Origin: Candidatus Omnitrophota bacterium
GTDB lineage: Bacteria; Hinthialibacterota; Hinthialibacteria; Hinthialibacterales; Hinthialibacteraceae
Assembly: GCA_013177805.1 (NCBI GenBank)
Contig: JABLXU010000028.1
Location: forward strand, 24,436-88,435
Direction of reading: 5' to 3'
Length of the DNA: 64,000 nucleotides
A program made the position numbers and the translations under genes. Of this stretch, positions 1 through 8,589 are shown piece by piece. The notes beneath the pieces were generated by a model, which saw only the letters and a program-made list of their open reading frames with translations, did not search any database and had not been told where the DNA came from. Every line of letters starts with the position of its first letter. Positions within the stretch are counted from its first letter, which is position 1.

Positions 1-1
1 G

Positions 2-1279
2 TACTCGGCCTTCACCTACTACACCGGATTCAAAGTCAATTCCGGGGAATACAAGGTAATGGGTCTCGCTCCCTACGGGGAACCGAAATATGTTCAAACC
101 ATATATGACCACCTGGTTGATCTCAAGCCGGACGGTTCCTTCCAGCTCAACATGGAGTATTTCAACTACTTGAGTGGATTGACGATGACCAATTCCCGCT
201 TCGATGAACTCTTCGGCGGCCCCCCCCGGCAGCCCGAGACTCGTTTAACTCAAAAGGAAATGGACCTGGCCCGGTCCGTGCAGGACGTGACCGAGGAGAT
301 CATGCTGCGCATGGCGCGCCACATCCATCAGATCACAGGTCAAAAAAATCTCTGCCTGGCGGGCGGTGTGGCCCTCAATTGCGTGGCCAACGGCCGGATT
401 TTGCGCGAAGGACCGTATGAGTCGATCTGGATCCAGCCGGCGGCCGGCGACGCGGGCGGCGCGTTGGGTGTGGCGCTGAGCATATACCACCGCTACCTGC
501 AAAATCCCTTGCCGCACAAAAACGGCGCCGATTTCATGAAGGCTGCCCTGCTCGGGCCGGAATACACTGACCAAGAATTGAAAGATTATTTGATCCAGGC
601 CGGAATTCCTTACCGGGAGCTGACCGAAGATGAATTGCCCCGCGTCACCGCCGATTTATTGACCCAAGAGAACGTGATCGGCTGGTTTCAGGGCCGCATG
701 GAATTCGGACCGCGCGCTCTGGGAGCCCGGAGCATCCTGGGTGACGCCCGGTCGAAAACCATGCAGTCCAAGATGAATCTGAAAATCAAGTTCCGCGAAT
801 CCTTCCGCCCCTTCGCTCCCGTGGTGCTGCGCGAGAAAGTTCAGGAGTATTTCGAGTTGGACTGCGCTTCGCCCTACATGCTGTTGGTGGCTGCCGTGAA
901 GGAAAACCGCCGGGTGCCTATGTCCGAGGAACAACAAAAACTGTGGGGCATCGACAAACTCAATGTCCCCCGCTCCGACATTCCGGCTATCACTCATGTG
1001 GACTACTCCGCCCGCGTGCAGACCGTCACCCGCGAGGACAATCCCCGGTATTACGACACGATCCGGTGCTTCGAGGAGAAAACCGGCTGCGCGGTGCTGG
1101 TGAACACTTCGTTCAACGTCCGGGGCGAGCCGATCGTCTGCACGCCCGAAGACGCTTACCGCTGCTTCATGCGCACGGACATGGATTACCTGGTCATGGG
1201 ACGCTGCCTGCTCGACAAGCGGAATCAACCGGAGTGGAAGGAAACGCACGATTGGCGGAAGGAGTTCACCCTTGACTAA
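2..1279 (+). CDS. Carbamoyltransferase, NodU/CmcH family (3' part; 5' end outside window)
   Basis: The reading frame is open from base 2, before the first in-frame ATG at 59, and reads YSAFTYYTGFKVNSGEYKVM, so the gene starts outside the window. Family members are about 570-620 residues; about 425 C-terminal residues are present. Visible landmarks are the nucleotide-binding loop LAGGVALNCVANG, the C-terminal domain motif FGPRALGARSILGD with the following FRPFAPVVL, and VNTSFNVRGEPIV near the end. The family transfers carbamoyl from carbamoyl phosphate to hydroxyl groups of sugars or antibiotics in the cytoplasm. It overlaps the next gene by 8 bases, so the two are co-translated. In envelope-polysaccharide loci such enzymes modify surface glycans; that role is inferred here, and the substrate cannot be read from sequence. 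Confidence 0.9.
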   Translation, partial: YSAFTYYTGFKVNSGEYKVMGLAPYGEPKYVQTIYDHLVDLKPDGSFQLNMEYFNYLSGLTMTNSRFDELFGGPPRQPETRLTQKEMDLARSVQDVTEEIMLRMARHIHQITGQKNLCLAGGVALNCVANGRILREGPYESIWIQPAAGDAGGALGVALSIYHRYLQNPLPHKNGADFMKAALLGPEYTDQELKDYLIQAGIPYRELTEDELPRVTADLLTQENVIGWFQGRMEFGPRALGARSILGDARSKTMQSKMNLKIKFRESFRPFAPVVLREKVQEYFELDCASPYMLLVAAVKENRRVPMSEEQQKLWGIDKLNVPRSDIPAITHVDYSARVQTVTREDNPRYYDTIRCFEEKTGCAVLVNTSFNVRGEPIVCTPEDAYRCFMRTDMDYLVMGRCLLDKRNQPEWKETHDWRKEFTLD

Positions 1280-1691
1280 AAAACTGACTCCCGAGAACGC
1301 GACGCCACGGGATCTGAGGAATTTCGGATTCGGGATGACCCTTTTCTTCCTGGTGGTTGGCGGACTGGTGTGGTGGAAGGGCCACGCGCCCAGCGCCTAT
1401 GGATTATGGATTGCCGCCTTCCTGGTCTTTCTCGCGCCTGCCTGGCTCTTCCCCGCCGGATTGCGGCCGGTTTTTCGGGGATGGATGAAAATCGCCGGGA
1501 TACTGAGTTGGATCATATCCAACACGATTTTGTGCCTGATCTTCTTTCTTATTTTCACCCCTGTTTCGTGGATCCAAAAGTTGACCGGCCGCGATCTGCT
1601 GGCACTCAAATTCCCGGGCACTCAGGATTCATACTGGATTGACCGTTCCCAGGAACCGGACAATCCCAAGCATTTTGAGAGGTTGTATTGA
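1272..1691 (+). CDS. SxtJ-like small membrane protein
   Basis: The protein has 139 residues with a TTG start inside the end of the carbamoyltransferase. It has three hydrophobic segments at about residues 17-37, 42-62 and 72-97, then a short polar tail ending in PKHFERLY with a DSYWIDR stretch just before. This layout and tail match the SxtJ family, known as a small membrane protein next to carbamoyltransferases in saxitoxin-type and exopolysaccharide clusters. Its biochemical role is not established. The 8-base overlap argues for obligate co-expression with the carbamoyltransferase, possibly as a membrane partner; that partnership is inference. Confidence 0.75.
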   Translation: MTKKLTPENATPRDLRNFGFGMTLFFLVVGGLVWWKGHAPSAYGLWIAAFLVFLAPAWLFPAGLRPVFRGWMKIAGILSWIISNTILCLIFFLIFTPVSWIQKLTGRDLLALKFPGTQDSYWIDRSQEPDNPKHFERLY

Positions 1692-1839
1692 TTGATTAGG
1701 GCAGTCGGCATCCATCGCTTGGGCGGATGGGCCGGGTGATGCTGCTTTTCATCGGGGCCGGTTAATCAAATCCAGTCCATGCATTCGTGGCGTCTCACTC
1801 CAATGTCATGCATACTGCCGGATAGATAAAAAAAGAAGA

Positions 1840-1913
1840 GTGAGACGAATCCCACCCTTCTTGGTTCTCCACGCAAGGGAATTGGCTTTGTTTCCTCTGC
1901 CGGTTTGTCTCAC
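1840..1913 (-). terminator. Possible stem-loop at the 3' end of the peroxiredoxin gene
   Basis: GTGAGAC (1840-1846) and GTCTCAC (1907-1913) are perfect inverted repeats separated by 60 bases, with the right arm overlapping the stop codon of the peroxiredoxin. On the minus strand the structure is followed by TCTTTTTTTATC, a T-run. The loop is long, so this is a weak candidate terminator. Confidence 0.3.
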
Positions 1914-2437
1914 ACCTTCAACGTGGCCTCGCCCTTTTTCCACTGGCAGGGAGTCAGTTCACCGGTCTGCAAAGCGTCCAAAACCCGCAAGACTTCATCC
2001 ACATTGCGCCCCACGGGCAGGTCCGTGATATAGATGAAGCGAAGGATGCCCTCGGGATCAATCAGGAACGTTCCCCGGTAGGCCATGCCCTCATCCTCTT
2101 TAAGAATCCCGTAATCGCGGGCAATGCTCTTCGTATAATCGGCGATCAAGGGGATTTCCAGATTCTTCAACTCGGGATGAGAATTGCACCATCCGAGATG
2201 AGAAAACTTGCTGTCGGTACTCCCTCCGATCACCACGCAATTGCGGTCGGCGAATTCCTTATGGCGATGGCTGAACTCGACGATTTCCGTCGGGCAGACA
2301 AACGTGAAGTCCAGCGGGTAAAAGAAAAGACAGACCCATTTGCCTTTCAATCCGCTCAAGGAAATCGTTTTGAAATCTTTCTTGTCCAACGCCTCCACGG
2401 TGAAATCAGGGGCTGGCAGTCCAATACGAATTGACAT
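1910..2437 (-). CDS. Typical 2-Cys peroxiredoxin (AhpC/Prx type)
   Basis: This 175-residue protein reduces hydrogen peroxide and alkyl hydroperoxides in the cytoplasm. The peroxidatic motif PLDFTFVCPTE places the active Cys at residue 48, and the C-terminal GELTPCQWKKGE holds a resolving Cys at about 164, as in typical 2-Cys enzymes. Length is slightly below the usual 185-200 residues, because the C-terminal YF tail linked with overoxidation sensitivity is absent; the protein ends in KGEATLKV. No dedicated AhpF is adjacent, so reduction by thioredoxin is likely. The PerR-like regulator lies just upstream on the same strand, and an ATGGCAATGCCAT palindrome at 2470-2482 sits in the leader. Confidence 0.92.
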   Translation of the reverse strand: MSIRIGLPAPDFTVEALDKKDFKTISLSGLKGKWVCLFFYPLDFTFVCPTEIVEFSHRHKEFADRNCVVIGGSTDSKFSHLGWCNSHPELKNLEIPLIADYTKSIARDYGILKEDEGMAYRGTFLIDPEGILRFIYITDLPVGRNVDEVLRVLDALQTGELTPCQWKKGEATLKV

Positions 2438-2469
2438 CGTGCTCTATCTCCTTTACGTACAAGATTTTA

Positions 2470-2482
2470 ATGGCAATGCCAT
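2470..2482. promoter_or_regulatory. Short palindrome in the peroxiredoxin leader
   Basis: ATGGC-AAT-GCCAT lies 33 bases before the peroxiredoxin start codon, in an AT-rich leader. It is a possible operator, but it does not match the classic PerR box and could be chance. Confidence 0.25.
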
Positions 2483-2643
2483 AGTTATGTTAAAAATTTT
2501 ACAAATACAGCGGATAAACAAACTTCTGAAAACCCGTACTTTTCAGGTGCATTCTTATTTTTTTGAATATCTATTTGAGAAAAGAGTTCATCAAAGAGAA
2601 TCGTTACAGTAAGTTATGAAGATTCAGGATGGGTATATATTGG

Positions 2644-3057
2644 CTACATCGATTTTTTTTCATTTTGCCTTTGACAATCCGGACAGAGTCCCGAAACTGA
2701 AATCTGGGGAAGGAGAACCTGGTAGCCTGTTATTTGTTCGATCATTTTGAATACTTCTTCATTTACCGTTACTGGCGCATCCGTTACGCGTCCGCATTGC
2801 AGACAGGTGATATGGTGATGCGGGGATGTATCCGCGTCAAAATGATCTAAAGATTTCCCGCCTTGGATGGATTGGGCCAATCCATCCTCTACGAGAATAC
2901 GCAAATTCCGGTAGACAGTACCTAGACTGACATCGGTGTATTCTTTCTTGAGTTTTTCATAAACCCACTCCGCCGTGGGATGTTCTTTCGTCCCACGGAG
3001 GAGCTCCAGGATTCGTTCCCGCCGAACACTTCGTTTGCGATGGTTGGATTGATTCAT
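2644..3057 (-). CDS. Fur-family regulator, PerR-like
   Basis: The start is set at the ATG encoding MNQSNHRKRS, because the longer frame begins with an Ile-rich translation of the AT-rich operator region. The 137-residue protein has the N-terminal winged-helix DNA-binding domain (about 10-80, with the VSLGTVYRNLRIL recognition segment) and a metal-binding dimerisation domain with HHHITCLQCG and GLCPDCQ, the two CxxC pairs that hold the structural zinc. The family senses peroxide or iron. Position upstream of a peroxiredoxin on the same strand supports PerR; metal specificity cannot be settled from sequence. An AT-rich inverted repeat directly upstream suggests autoregulation. Confidence 0.85.
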   Translation of the reverse strand: MNQSNHRKRSVRRERILELLRGTKEHPTAEWVYEKLKKEYTDVSLGTVYRNLRILVEDGLAQSIQGGKSLDHFDADTSPHHHITCLQCGRVTDAPVTVNEEVFKMIEQITGYQVLLPQISVSGLCPDCQRQNEKKSM

Positions 3058-3429
3058 TGTCTTAATAATTATAATCGTTCTTATTATTATCTCCAAATGA
3101 ATCGATGTCAAGATGAATTTTCAAAAGAATGGATCTTGAATTGAAACGATTCCATTTCCTCGTTCTCAGGCATCCCCCGAAAACCCGAACTTCGCGATGG
3201 ATGGACGTTGGTTAATCATACACTGGGACGCAAGCCGGCGAAATGGGCTGCTAAGAATAGATCCCATTTTATTCTATTTTTCTCTCATAGATAGATTGAA
3301 TCAATAGAACGGTTATGAACGAAAACGGTCACGGACCGGCTATTTTGTTCCGGAAGGATTCCCAGGGAAACAGAAAAACTTCCAATATTCCGCACCTTTT
3401 TAAAAAATAAACCTCCCTTCGATCCCCCG
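3058..3429. other. Intergenic region with the regulator operator; otherwise nothing recognised
   Basis: Apart from the AT-rich inverted repeat near the Fur-family gene, I see no gene or RNA. A short minus-strand open frame (3285-3506) has no family resemblance and overlaps the next gene in a different frame. Confidence 0.5.
3065..3090. promoter_or_regulatory. Candidate Fur/PerR operator
   Basis: ATAATTATAA (3065-3074), a six-base spacer and TTATTATTAT (3081-3090) form an inverted repeat with 9 of 10 positions complementary. It ends 8 bases before the regulator start codon. Fur and PerR boxes are AT-rich imperfect palindromes of this general kind, so autoregulation is likely but inferred. Confidence 0.5.
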
Positions 3430-3738
3430 TCAACCGCCCCGATCCGGCGAATTCCCTTTTTCGTAATATGGCCTGATTTCTGTGGATTGGGGAATGGGAT
3501 CCGCAAGAGTCATGGGAATCCCCCAGTGCTCCCGCATGATCGAAGCAAATTCCCGGAACTCCTCCACGAATCCGGGAGCCACCCAGTATTCCATACGCCC
3601 TTCCTCGGCCTCTTCGGTACGGACCACCACCATGCCCTCCATGTCATCGAGCACGGCATTGACGAAGGCGATTTCATTTTTAGGCAACCGGCCGGGAATG
3701 ATCACGCATTCCGGGCACGGGGGCTTGATGTTCTCCAT
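3430..3738 (-). CDS. Small DUF4911-like protein
   Basis: This is a 102-residue soluble protein with no signal peptide. The central block (RLPKNEIAFVNAVLDDMEGM followed by VVVRTEEAEEGRMEYWVAP) resembles DUF4911, a short domain of unknown function, with a helix that carries the conserved I-A-F-V/L pattern and two strands. The N-terminus has a C-x2-C pair (PPCPECVI) that could bind metal, and the C-terminus is Pro/Asp/Gly-rich. It is transcribed away from the UDP-glucose dehydrogenase. The family assignment is from memory of its pattern; no function can be given. Confidence 0.6.
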   Translation of the reverse strand: MENIKPPCPECVIIPGRLPKNEIAFVNAVLDDMEGMVVVRTEEAEEGRMEYWVAPGFVEEFREFASIMREHWGIPMTLADPIPQSTEIRPYYEKGNSPDRGG

Positions 3739-3899
3739 GCCGGACAGCCTCTTGGTAGGAAATGAAATACCGATACAATGCAGCAGCCACGATACTATTT
3801 TCGATCGTTCGACTCAACCGGACAATGCCTCCCCGGGACAGGCGTCTTCAACTTCCCGGTGGAGCCGGATCTTGCTGGAATAAACAAGGATAAACCATT

Positions 3900-5213
3900 A
3901 TGCGTATCGCGGTGATTGGCACAGGGTATGTAGGATTGGTCACCGGCACCTGCCTGGCGGAATCCGGAAACGACGTCATTTGCGTAGACATCGACGAAAA
4001 GAAGATCGAGCGGCTTAAGCAGGGGATGATCCCCATCTATGAGCCCGGATTGGAAGAGCTGGTAATCCGCAACGTCCAGGAAGAACGCTTGGAGTTCACC
4101 ACCGATCTGGCGGCGGCGGTCCACAAGTCGCTGTTGATTTTCATCGCTGTCGGCACGCCGCTGTCTCCCGAGCGGAAAGCGGACTTGCGCGCGGTGTATG
4201 CTGTCGCGCGGGAGATCGGACAAGTCATGGAGGGCTTCAAGATCATCGTGATGAAATCCACGGTCCCGGTGGGCACCCATGCCCGGGTCCAGCAAGTTAT
4301 CGCCGAGGAGCTGCGGGCGCGGCACGCGGACTATGAGTTCGACGTGGTTTCCAATCCCGAGTTTTTGAAAGAAGGGGCGGCGATCGAGGATTTCATGAAG
4401 CCCGACCGGGTAATCATTGGCGTGGACAATATCCGCACCGCCGAGATCATGCGCGAGCTATACGCCCCTTTCGTGCGCACCGGCAAGCCGATTCTGATCA
4501 TGAACAACGCCTCGGCGGAGATGACGAAATACGCCGCCAACGCCCTGCTGGCCGCCAAGATTTCGTTCATGAACGAAATCGCCAATATTTGCGAGCGGGT
4601 AGGGGCCGACGTGGACCTCGTCCGCCAGGGCATCGGTTCGGATTCCCGCATCGGCTATCCTTTCATCTTCCCAGGCGTGGGGTATGGCGGCAGTTGTTTT
4701 CCCAAGGATATCCAGGCCCTCATTCAGACCGCGCGCGATCACGGGTACGAACCGGCTATTCTCCCGGCCGTGGAAGCGGTCAACCAGCAACAGAAAAAAA
4801 TCCTCATCCCCAAGATCCTTCAGCATTTCGGCGCGCCTTTGCAGGGGAAAACAATCGCCGTGTGGGGCCTGGCGTTCAAACCCAAAACCGATGACATGCG
4901 CGAAGCCCCGTCGATTATCATCATCGAATCGCTCTTGGAGAACCAGGCCGACGTGACCGCCTATGATCCGGTGGCCGTAGACCAAGCAAGAATGATATTC
5001 GACAGCCGAGTGAAGTTCGCCAAGAAGAATTATGACTGCCTGAAGGACGCGGACGCGCTGGTGGTGGTCACCGAGTGGGACGAGTTCCGCCGCCCCAACT
5101 GGGACACGATCAAGTCCCTGATGCGCCAGCCGGTGATTTTCGATGGCCGTAATATCTACGATCCCAAACGGATGAAAGCGTTGGGATTCACCTATTACGC
5201 GGTGGGGAGGTAA
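3900..5213 (+). CDS. ugd: UDP-glucose 6-dehydrogenase
   Basis: The 437-residue enzyme oxidises UDP-glucose to UDP-glucuronate in two NAD-dependent steps, supplying acidic sugars for envelope polysaccharides. The N-terminal Rossmann motif is [10 protein letters not shown] (7-16), followed by the central domain with [14 protein letters not shown], and the active-site loop [13 protein letters not shown] with the catalytic Cys at 266. The C-terminal Rossmann-like domain has [16 protein letters not shown]. Length and motifs match Ugd; a GDP-mannose dehydrogenase is less likely. No other sugar-nucleotide gene is adjacent, though the carbamoyltransferase lies 2.6 kb away. Confidence 0.95.
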   Translation: MRIAVIGTGYVGLVTGTCLAESGNDVICVDIDEKKIERLKQGMIPIYEPGLEELVIRNVQEERLEFTTDLAAAVHKSLLIFIAVGTPLSPERKADLRAVYAVAREIGQVMEGFKIIVMKSTVPVGTHARVQQVIAEELRARHADYEFDVVSNPEFLKEGAAIEDFMKPDRVIIGVDNIRTAEIMRELYAPFVRTGKPILIMNNASAEMTKYAANALLAAKISFMNEIANICERVGADVDLVRQGIGSDSRIGYPFIFPGVGYGGSCFPKDIQALIQTARDHGYEPAILPAVEAVNQQQKKILIPKILQHFGAPLQGKTIAVWGLAFKPKTDDMREAPSIIIIESLLENQADVTAYDPVAVDQARMIFDSRVKFAKKNYDCLKDADALVVVTEWDEFRRPNWDTIKSLMRQPVIFDGRNIYDPKRMKALGFTYYAVGR

Positions 5214-5406
5214 TGGAAATCCGCCGATTCCCGGGGATCCATTCCAGGAGTGCGGCAAGGGCCAACCGCCCCTGACGGAATCCGCAGGCGGGGGTCCTCT
5301 CATTCCATGCGCGCCTTCATTGAAATGTTGCCCAAAAAATACCTCCCCCGGGAGAGGGGAGGGTGAGAGAATAAAGTGGAAGAACGAAGAACGGCGTTTC
5401 GTTTTA

Positions 5407-6822
5407 TCAGTTTCGCAATTCCTCCATATAAATGGAGTAGGTTTGGTCCAGGATGTCCGCGGTGATGGTCCGCGGGTGATTGGTAAAGATGAATTGATCC
5501 AGGATGAGATCGGTCACATCGCGGGGATCGCAAGCCCGGAGCGGTTGATTCTTGCGGCGGTAGAATTTTTGAATCACGGCGTCTACATCAGCGGGATTGT
5601 AGGCTAATTTTTTCTGGCGGCATTCCAAATCGAAGATGGCCTTGTAGGCTTCCACAGACGGTTCGCCCAGGTAAATCTTGTAACGGATCCGGCGGAGAAA
5701 GGCCTCATCCGCCAGCTCATGGGGATTCAAGTTGGTGGCGAAGACCACCAGTTCCTCGAAGGGGATGGTGAATTTTTTGCCCGTGTGGAGGGTCAAGTAG
5801 TCGATTCGCTCTTCCAACGGGACGATCCAGCGATTCAACAGGTCCTTGGGCTGAACGATCTGCCGGCCAAAATCATCGATGATAAAAACCCCGCCGTTGG
5901 CCTTCATCTGCAAGGGCGCCTCGTAAAACCGCGTGGTAACGTTGTACCGGAGATCGAGCATGTCGAGCGTCAATTCCCCGCCGACAATGACCGACGGCCG
6001 GTGACAGAGCACCCAGCGGTTATCCAGATGCGTATCCGAAATCCAGACGCTGTCGGACATCCCCCGCAGGCGCACCTGGGTCCTTTGATGATAAACGGGA
6101 TCATACACGCGGATCAGGCTGCCTCCCACAAGCAACGTATGAGGAATGGCAATATGCCCGCCATGTTGGTCGAGGAACCGGGCGACTGCCTTGGCGAGGG
6201 TGGTTTTGCCGGTGCCAGGCGGTCCATACAAAAAACAGGATTTCCCCGAGCAGATCGCCGGTCCGATCCGGCTGAAGATGCTGTCGTCAATGATGAAATC
6301 CGCCCACCCCTGGCGCAGCGTCTCTTCTTGAATCGCAATGTTCCGCAGGCCGTGGGTGTTCACATAATCCGTGTATTGTTTCAGGGTGACCGGCGCCGGC
6401 CCGATGTACGTGTCTACTTGCAACAGGTCGCGGACGTGGTTTTTGCCCCGCTCGGTCAAGACAAACCGGTCGGCGGAATTGCCCAGGCCTTGTCCGCCGC
6501 GCTTTTCCGCGTACGTCAAGGAGACCAATTCATCAAGCAACGGATCCAGGACGATAAACGGGAGGCAAAGATAATCGGCAATCTCACGCCCCGTCAGCCC
6601 GCCGTAGCGGTAGAGGTGTTTGACGATCAAGTCGGAGATTAAGGCCCCGGTCAGGCCGGTATCTTCCAAGGTTTCGGGGGCTTGGGGATAATTCGATACC
6701 GCGTCATCCACAAAAAAAGGATGGGGGGGGACCAGATGAGGCGGTTTGACTGGAGTTTCGATTTCTTTCTCTTGCTGAACCAACCTGTTTGCTTGATAAC
6801 GGTCATACTGATTCAGGACCAT
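5407..6822 (-). CDS. AAA+ ATPase with N-terminal winged helix, end of Tad locus
   Basis: The start is chosen at MVLNQYDRYQ because AGAGG lies 8-9 bases upstream; the longer frame adds 40 Arg-rich residues without a good signal. The 471-residue protein has a winged-helix-like region at about 60-130 (IVKHLYRYGGLTGREIADYL...RFVLTERGK), then a AAA+ module with Walker A GPPGTGKTT (200-208), Walker B GGVFIIDDFGRQ (about 311-322) and VFATNLNP as sensor 1. It belongs with AAA ATPases of the MoxR/Lon-like type, but I do not know a named family for this architecture. It is the last gene of the minus-strand Tad locus, about 160 bases after the OmpA lipoprotein, so a role in pilus assembly or control is inferred from position only. 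Confidence 0.8.
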   Translation of the reverse strand: MVLNQYDRYQANRLVQQEKEIETPVKPPHLVPPHPFFVDDAVSNYPQAPETLEDTGLTGALISDLIVKHLYRYGGLTGREIADYLCLPFIVLDPLLDELVSLTYAEKRGGQGLGNSADRFVLTERGKNHVRDLLQVDTYIGPAPVTLKQYTDYVNTHGLRNIAIQEETLRQGWADFIIDDSIFSRIGPAICSGKSCFLYGPPGTGKTTLAKAVARFLDQHGGHIAIPHTLLVGGSLIRVYDPVYHQRTQVRLRGMSDSVWISDTHLDNRWVLCHRPSVIVGGELTLDMLDLRYNVTTRFYEAPLQMKANGGVFIIDDFGRQIVQPKDLLNRWIVPLEERIDYLTLHTGKKFTIPFEELVVFATNLNPHELADEAFLRRIRYKIYLGEPSVEAYKAIFDLECRQKKLAYNPADVDAVIQKFYRRKNQPLRACDPRDVTDLILDQFIFTNHPRTITADILDQTYSIYMEELRN

Positions 6823-6978
6823 GATGGCGCCTCTTTCCCGGCGGACCGGTCTTTGGATTTTCATCCGGACACGCTGTGAGATCCGCCCGCCTTGTTCCGC
6901 CAGGTTCCGGCCTGGGACGCGTGGCCATTCGGGAACCCTCACTACGGACCCCGGCCGGCCGGGTTGATGGTTTCAGAA

Positions 6979-7602
6979 TTATCGCGATGCCGAGTTGCCC
7001 CCCAACGCCTCCTGCGACATGATGCCGATAACCCGGGACTCTCCAGAGGGTTTGGTCTTGGTCAGCATCCGTTGATAGGTCTGGCTGGCCTCGATGCCAC
7101 CCATACCCTCCCCCTGAGCGAACATCTTGATCACTACGCTTCGGTTGCGCACCCGGCCGGCTTCCGACCAGTTGGAAGCCGCGGGGCGGGTCTCGCCAAA
7201 GCCATGCACGGCAATGCGTTCATCCCATACGCCTGCGCTCCGCAGATATTCCGCTACCGCCATTGCCCGCCGGTAGGAGAGTTTTTTGTTGTATTCGTCC
7301 GTGTTGATGTGATCGGCATGGCCTTCAACGATGACCAGCCCTTTCCGGGTGTTCACCACCTGGGCAATCTCGTCCAATTGCCGCTGGGAGGCTGGAGTCA
7401 GGTCCGCCTTGTCAAAATCAAAATAGACCTGGCCGATCACCGGATCCGGCTGGGCGGCTTCTGCGATCATGCCGTCGAAGACGGTCCGGGTTTCCGTCCC
7501 GAAAGGCACCTCCGCGGGACGGGTCAGGTTTTTATCGGTCAAAGTCTCACACCCCGCCAAGAATCCCACCGTGACACACAGCATCCAGAGTTGTTTCATC
7601 AT
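6979..7602 (-). CDS. OmpA/Pal-family lipoprotein of the Tad locus
   Basis: The 207-residue protein starts with a lipoprotein signal whose lipobox LAGC puts the acylated Cys at residue 18. Residues about 58-162 form an OmpA C-terminal domain that binds peptidoglycan, seen in VYFDFDKADLTP, VEGHADHINTDEYNKKLSYRRA and the conserved RNRSVVI. A poorly conserved 45-residue tail follows. Tad loci often carry an outer-membrane lipoprotein or OmpA-like protein that anchors the secretin or the assembled pilus; this is the likely role. The gene follows TadC by 63 bases on the same strand. Confidence 0.88.
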   Translation of the reverse strand: MMKQLWMLCVTVGFLAGCETLTDKNLTRPAEVPFGTETRTVFDGMIAEAAQPDPVIGQVYFDFDKADLTPASQRQLDEIAQVVNTRKGLVIVEGHADHINTDEYNKKLSYRRAMAVAEYLRSAGVWDERIAVHGFGETRPAASNWSEAGRVRNRSVVIKMFAQGEGMGGIEASQTYQRMLTKTKPSGESRVIGIMSQEALGGNSASR

Positions 7603-7665
7603 CGGGTCTCCCTATCTCACACAAACGGGGAAGCATGGATTTTTTGTCTTTCTTCCCGGGACGTC

Positions 7666-8589
7666 TTATTTCGAGAAATGCTCCAGGATCTTGATCACGG
7701 CCGGCCCTCCCAGCACGACGAAAATGGCCGGGAAAATAAAGAGGACGAGAGGAAAAATGAGTTTGACGGTGGTCTTGGCCGCCAATTCCTCGGCCCGTTG
7801 CCGCCGGCGGGTGCGCATGTCGTCCGCGTGCACCCGCAAGGCCTGCCCAATGCTGGTCCCGAATTTCTCGGCTTGGACCAACACGGCGACCAGGGCTTTC
7901 AAATCCATAACGCCTGTGCGTTCCCCCAAGTCGTGCATCGCTTCCTGCCGGGGTTGACCGAGCCGGATCACGGCGCAGGTGAGTTTCAATTCATCGCTGA
8001 GCACGCGGTTGCCCATGTGAAATTCTTCGCTCACTTTTTGCAGGGCCGCGTTTAATCCCAGGCCGGATTCGATGCACACGACCAACAGGTCCAGGGCGTC
8101 GGGGAGGCCCCGGAAGATCTGTTCCTGGCGGTGGTGTTTGCGGAGGATCAGAAAGATATCCGGCGCGAAGAAACCGATCCCCATCATGAAGAGGGCCGGA
8201 AAGAGGGCCTGGGTCATGGGCATCTGCCGGAACACGTACACCGCGAGCAACAGCAGCGGGAAAAGCATGGTGAGCATCAGCTTCGCCCCCCAGTATTGAT
8301 ACAACGCGTTTTCGCTATAGTAGCCGGCCATGGCCAGCCGCTGCTTGGTCAGGGACCGGACCTGGGGATCTTTCGGCGCGACCCGCTGGCCCAGCGAGGC
8401 GACGACGCTTTGGTCGATTTGTTCCGCGTAAAAGGGCGACATGGCCGTGGCGCTGGCCGCTTCCAGAGGCCGCAAGCGGTCGATCCGGCGGTCGATAGGG
8501 TGCTTCACCACCCCGGTGACCGAAGCCACTCCCACCACCAGGAAAAACACCGCAAAGAAACTGAATCCGCCAATCACCAATGGGTCCAT
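7666..8589 (-). CDS. tadC: Tad pilus inner-membrane platform protein TadC
   Basis: The 307-residue protein is a T2SSF-domain membrane protein of the Tad type. Hydrophobic segments lie near the N-terminus (about 4-24), at about 97-145 and at the C-terminus (about 277-300). The cytoplasmic T2SF domain sits at about 160-275, with LPDALDLLVVCIESGLGLNAALQ and FGTSIGQALRVHADDMR, both typical of TadC. The start codon overlaps the TadB stop in a TGATG arrangement, so the two are translationally coupled. TadB and TadC together form the platform on which the TadA ATPase works. Confidence 0.93.
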   Translation of the reverse strand: MDPLVIGGFSFFAVFFLVVGVASVTGVVKHPIDRRIDRLRPLEAASATAMSPFYAEQIDQSVVASLGQRVAPKDPQVRSLTKQRLAMAGYYSENALYQYWGAKLMLTMLFPLLLLAVYVFRQMPMTQALFPALFMMGIGFFAPDIFLILRKHHRQEQIFRGLPDALDLLVVCIESGLGLNAALQKVSEEFHMGNRVLSDELKLTCAVIRLGQPRQEAMHDLGERTGVMDLKALVAVLVQAEKFGTSIGQALRVHADDMRTRRRQRAEELAAKTTVKLIFPLVLFIFPAIFVVLGGPAVIKILEHFSK

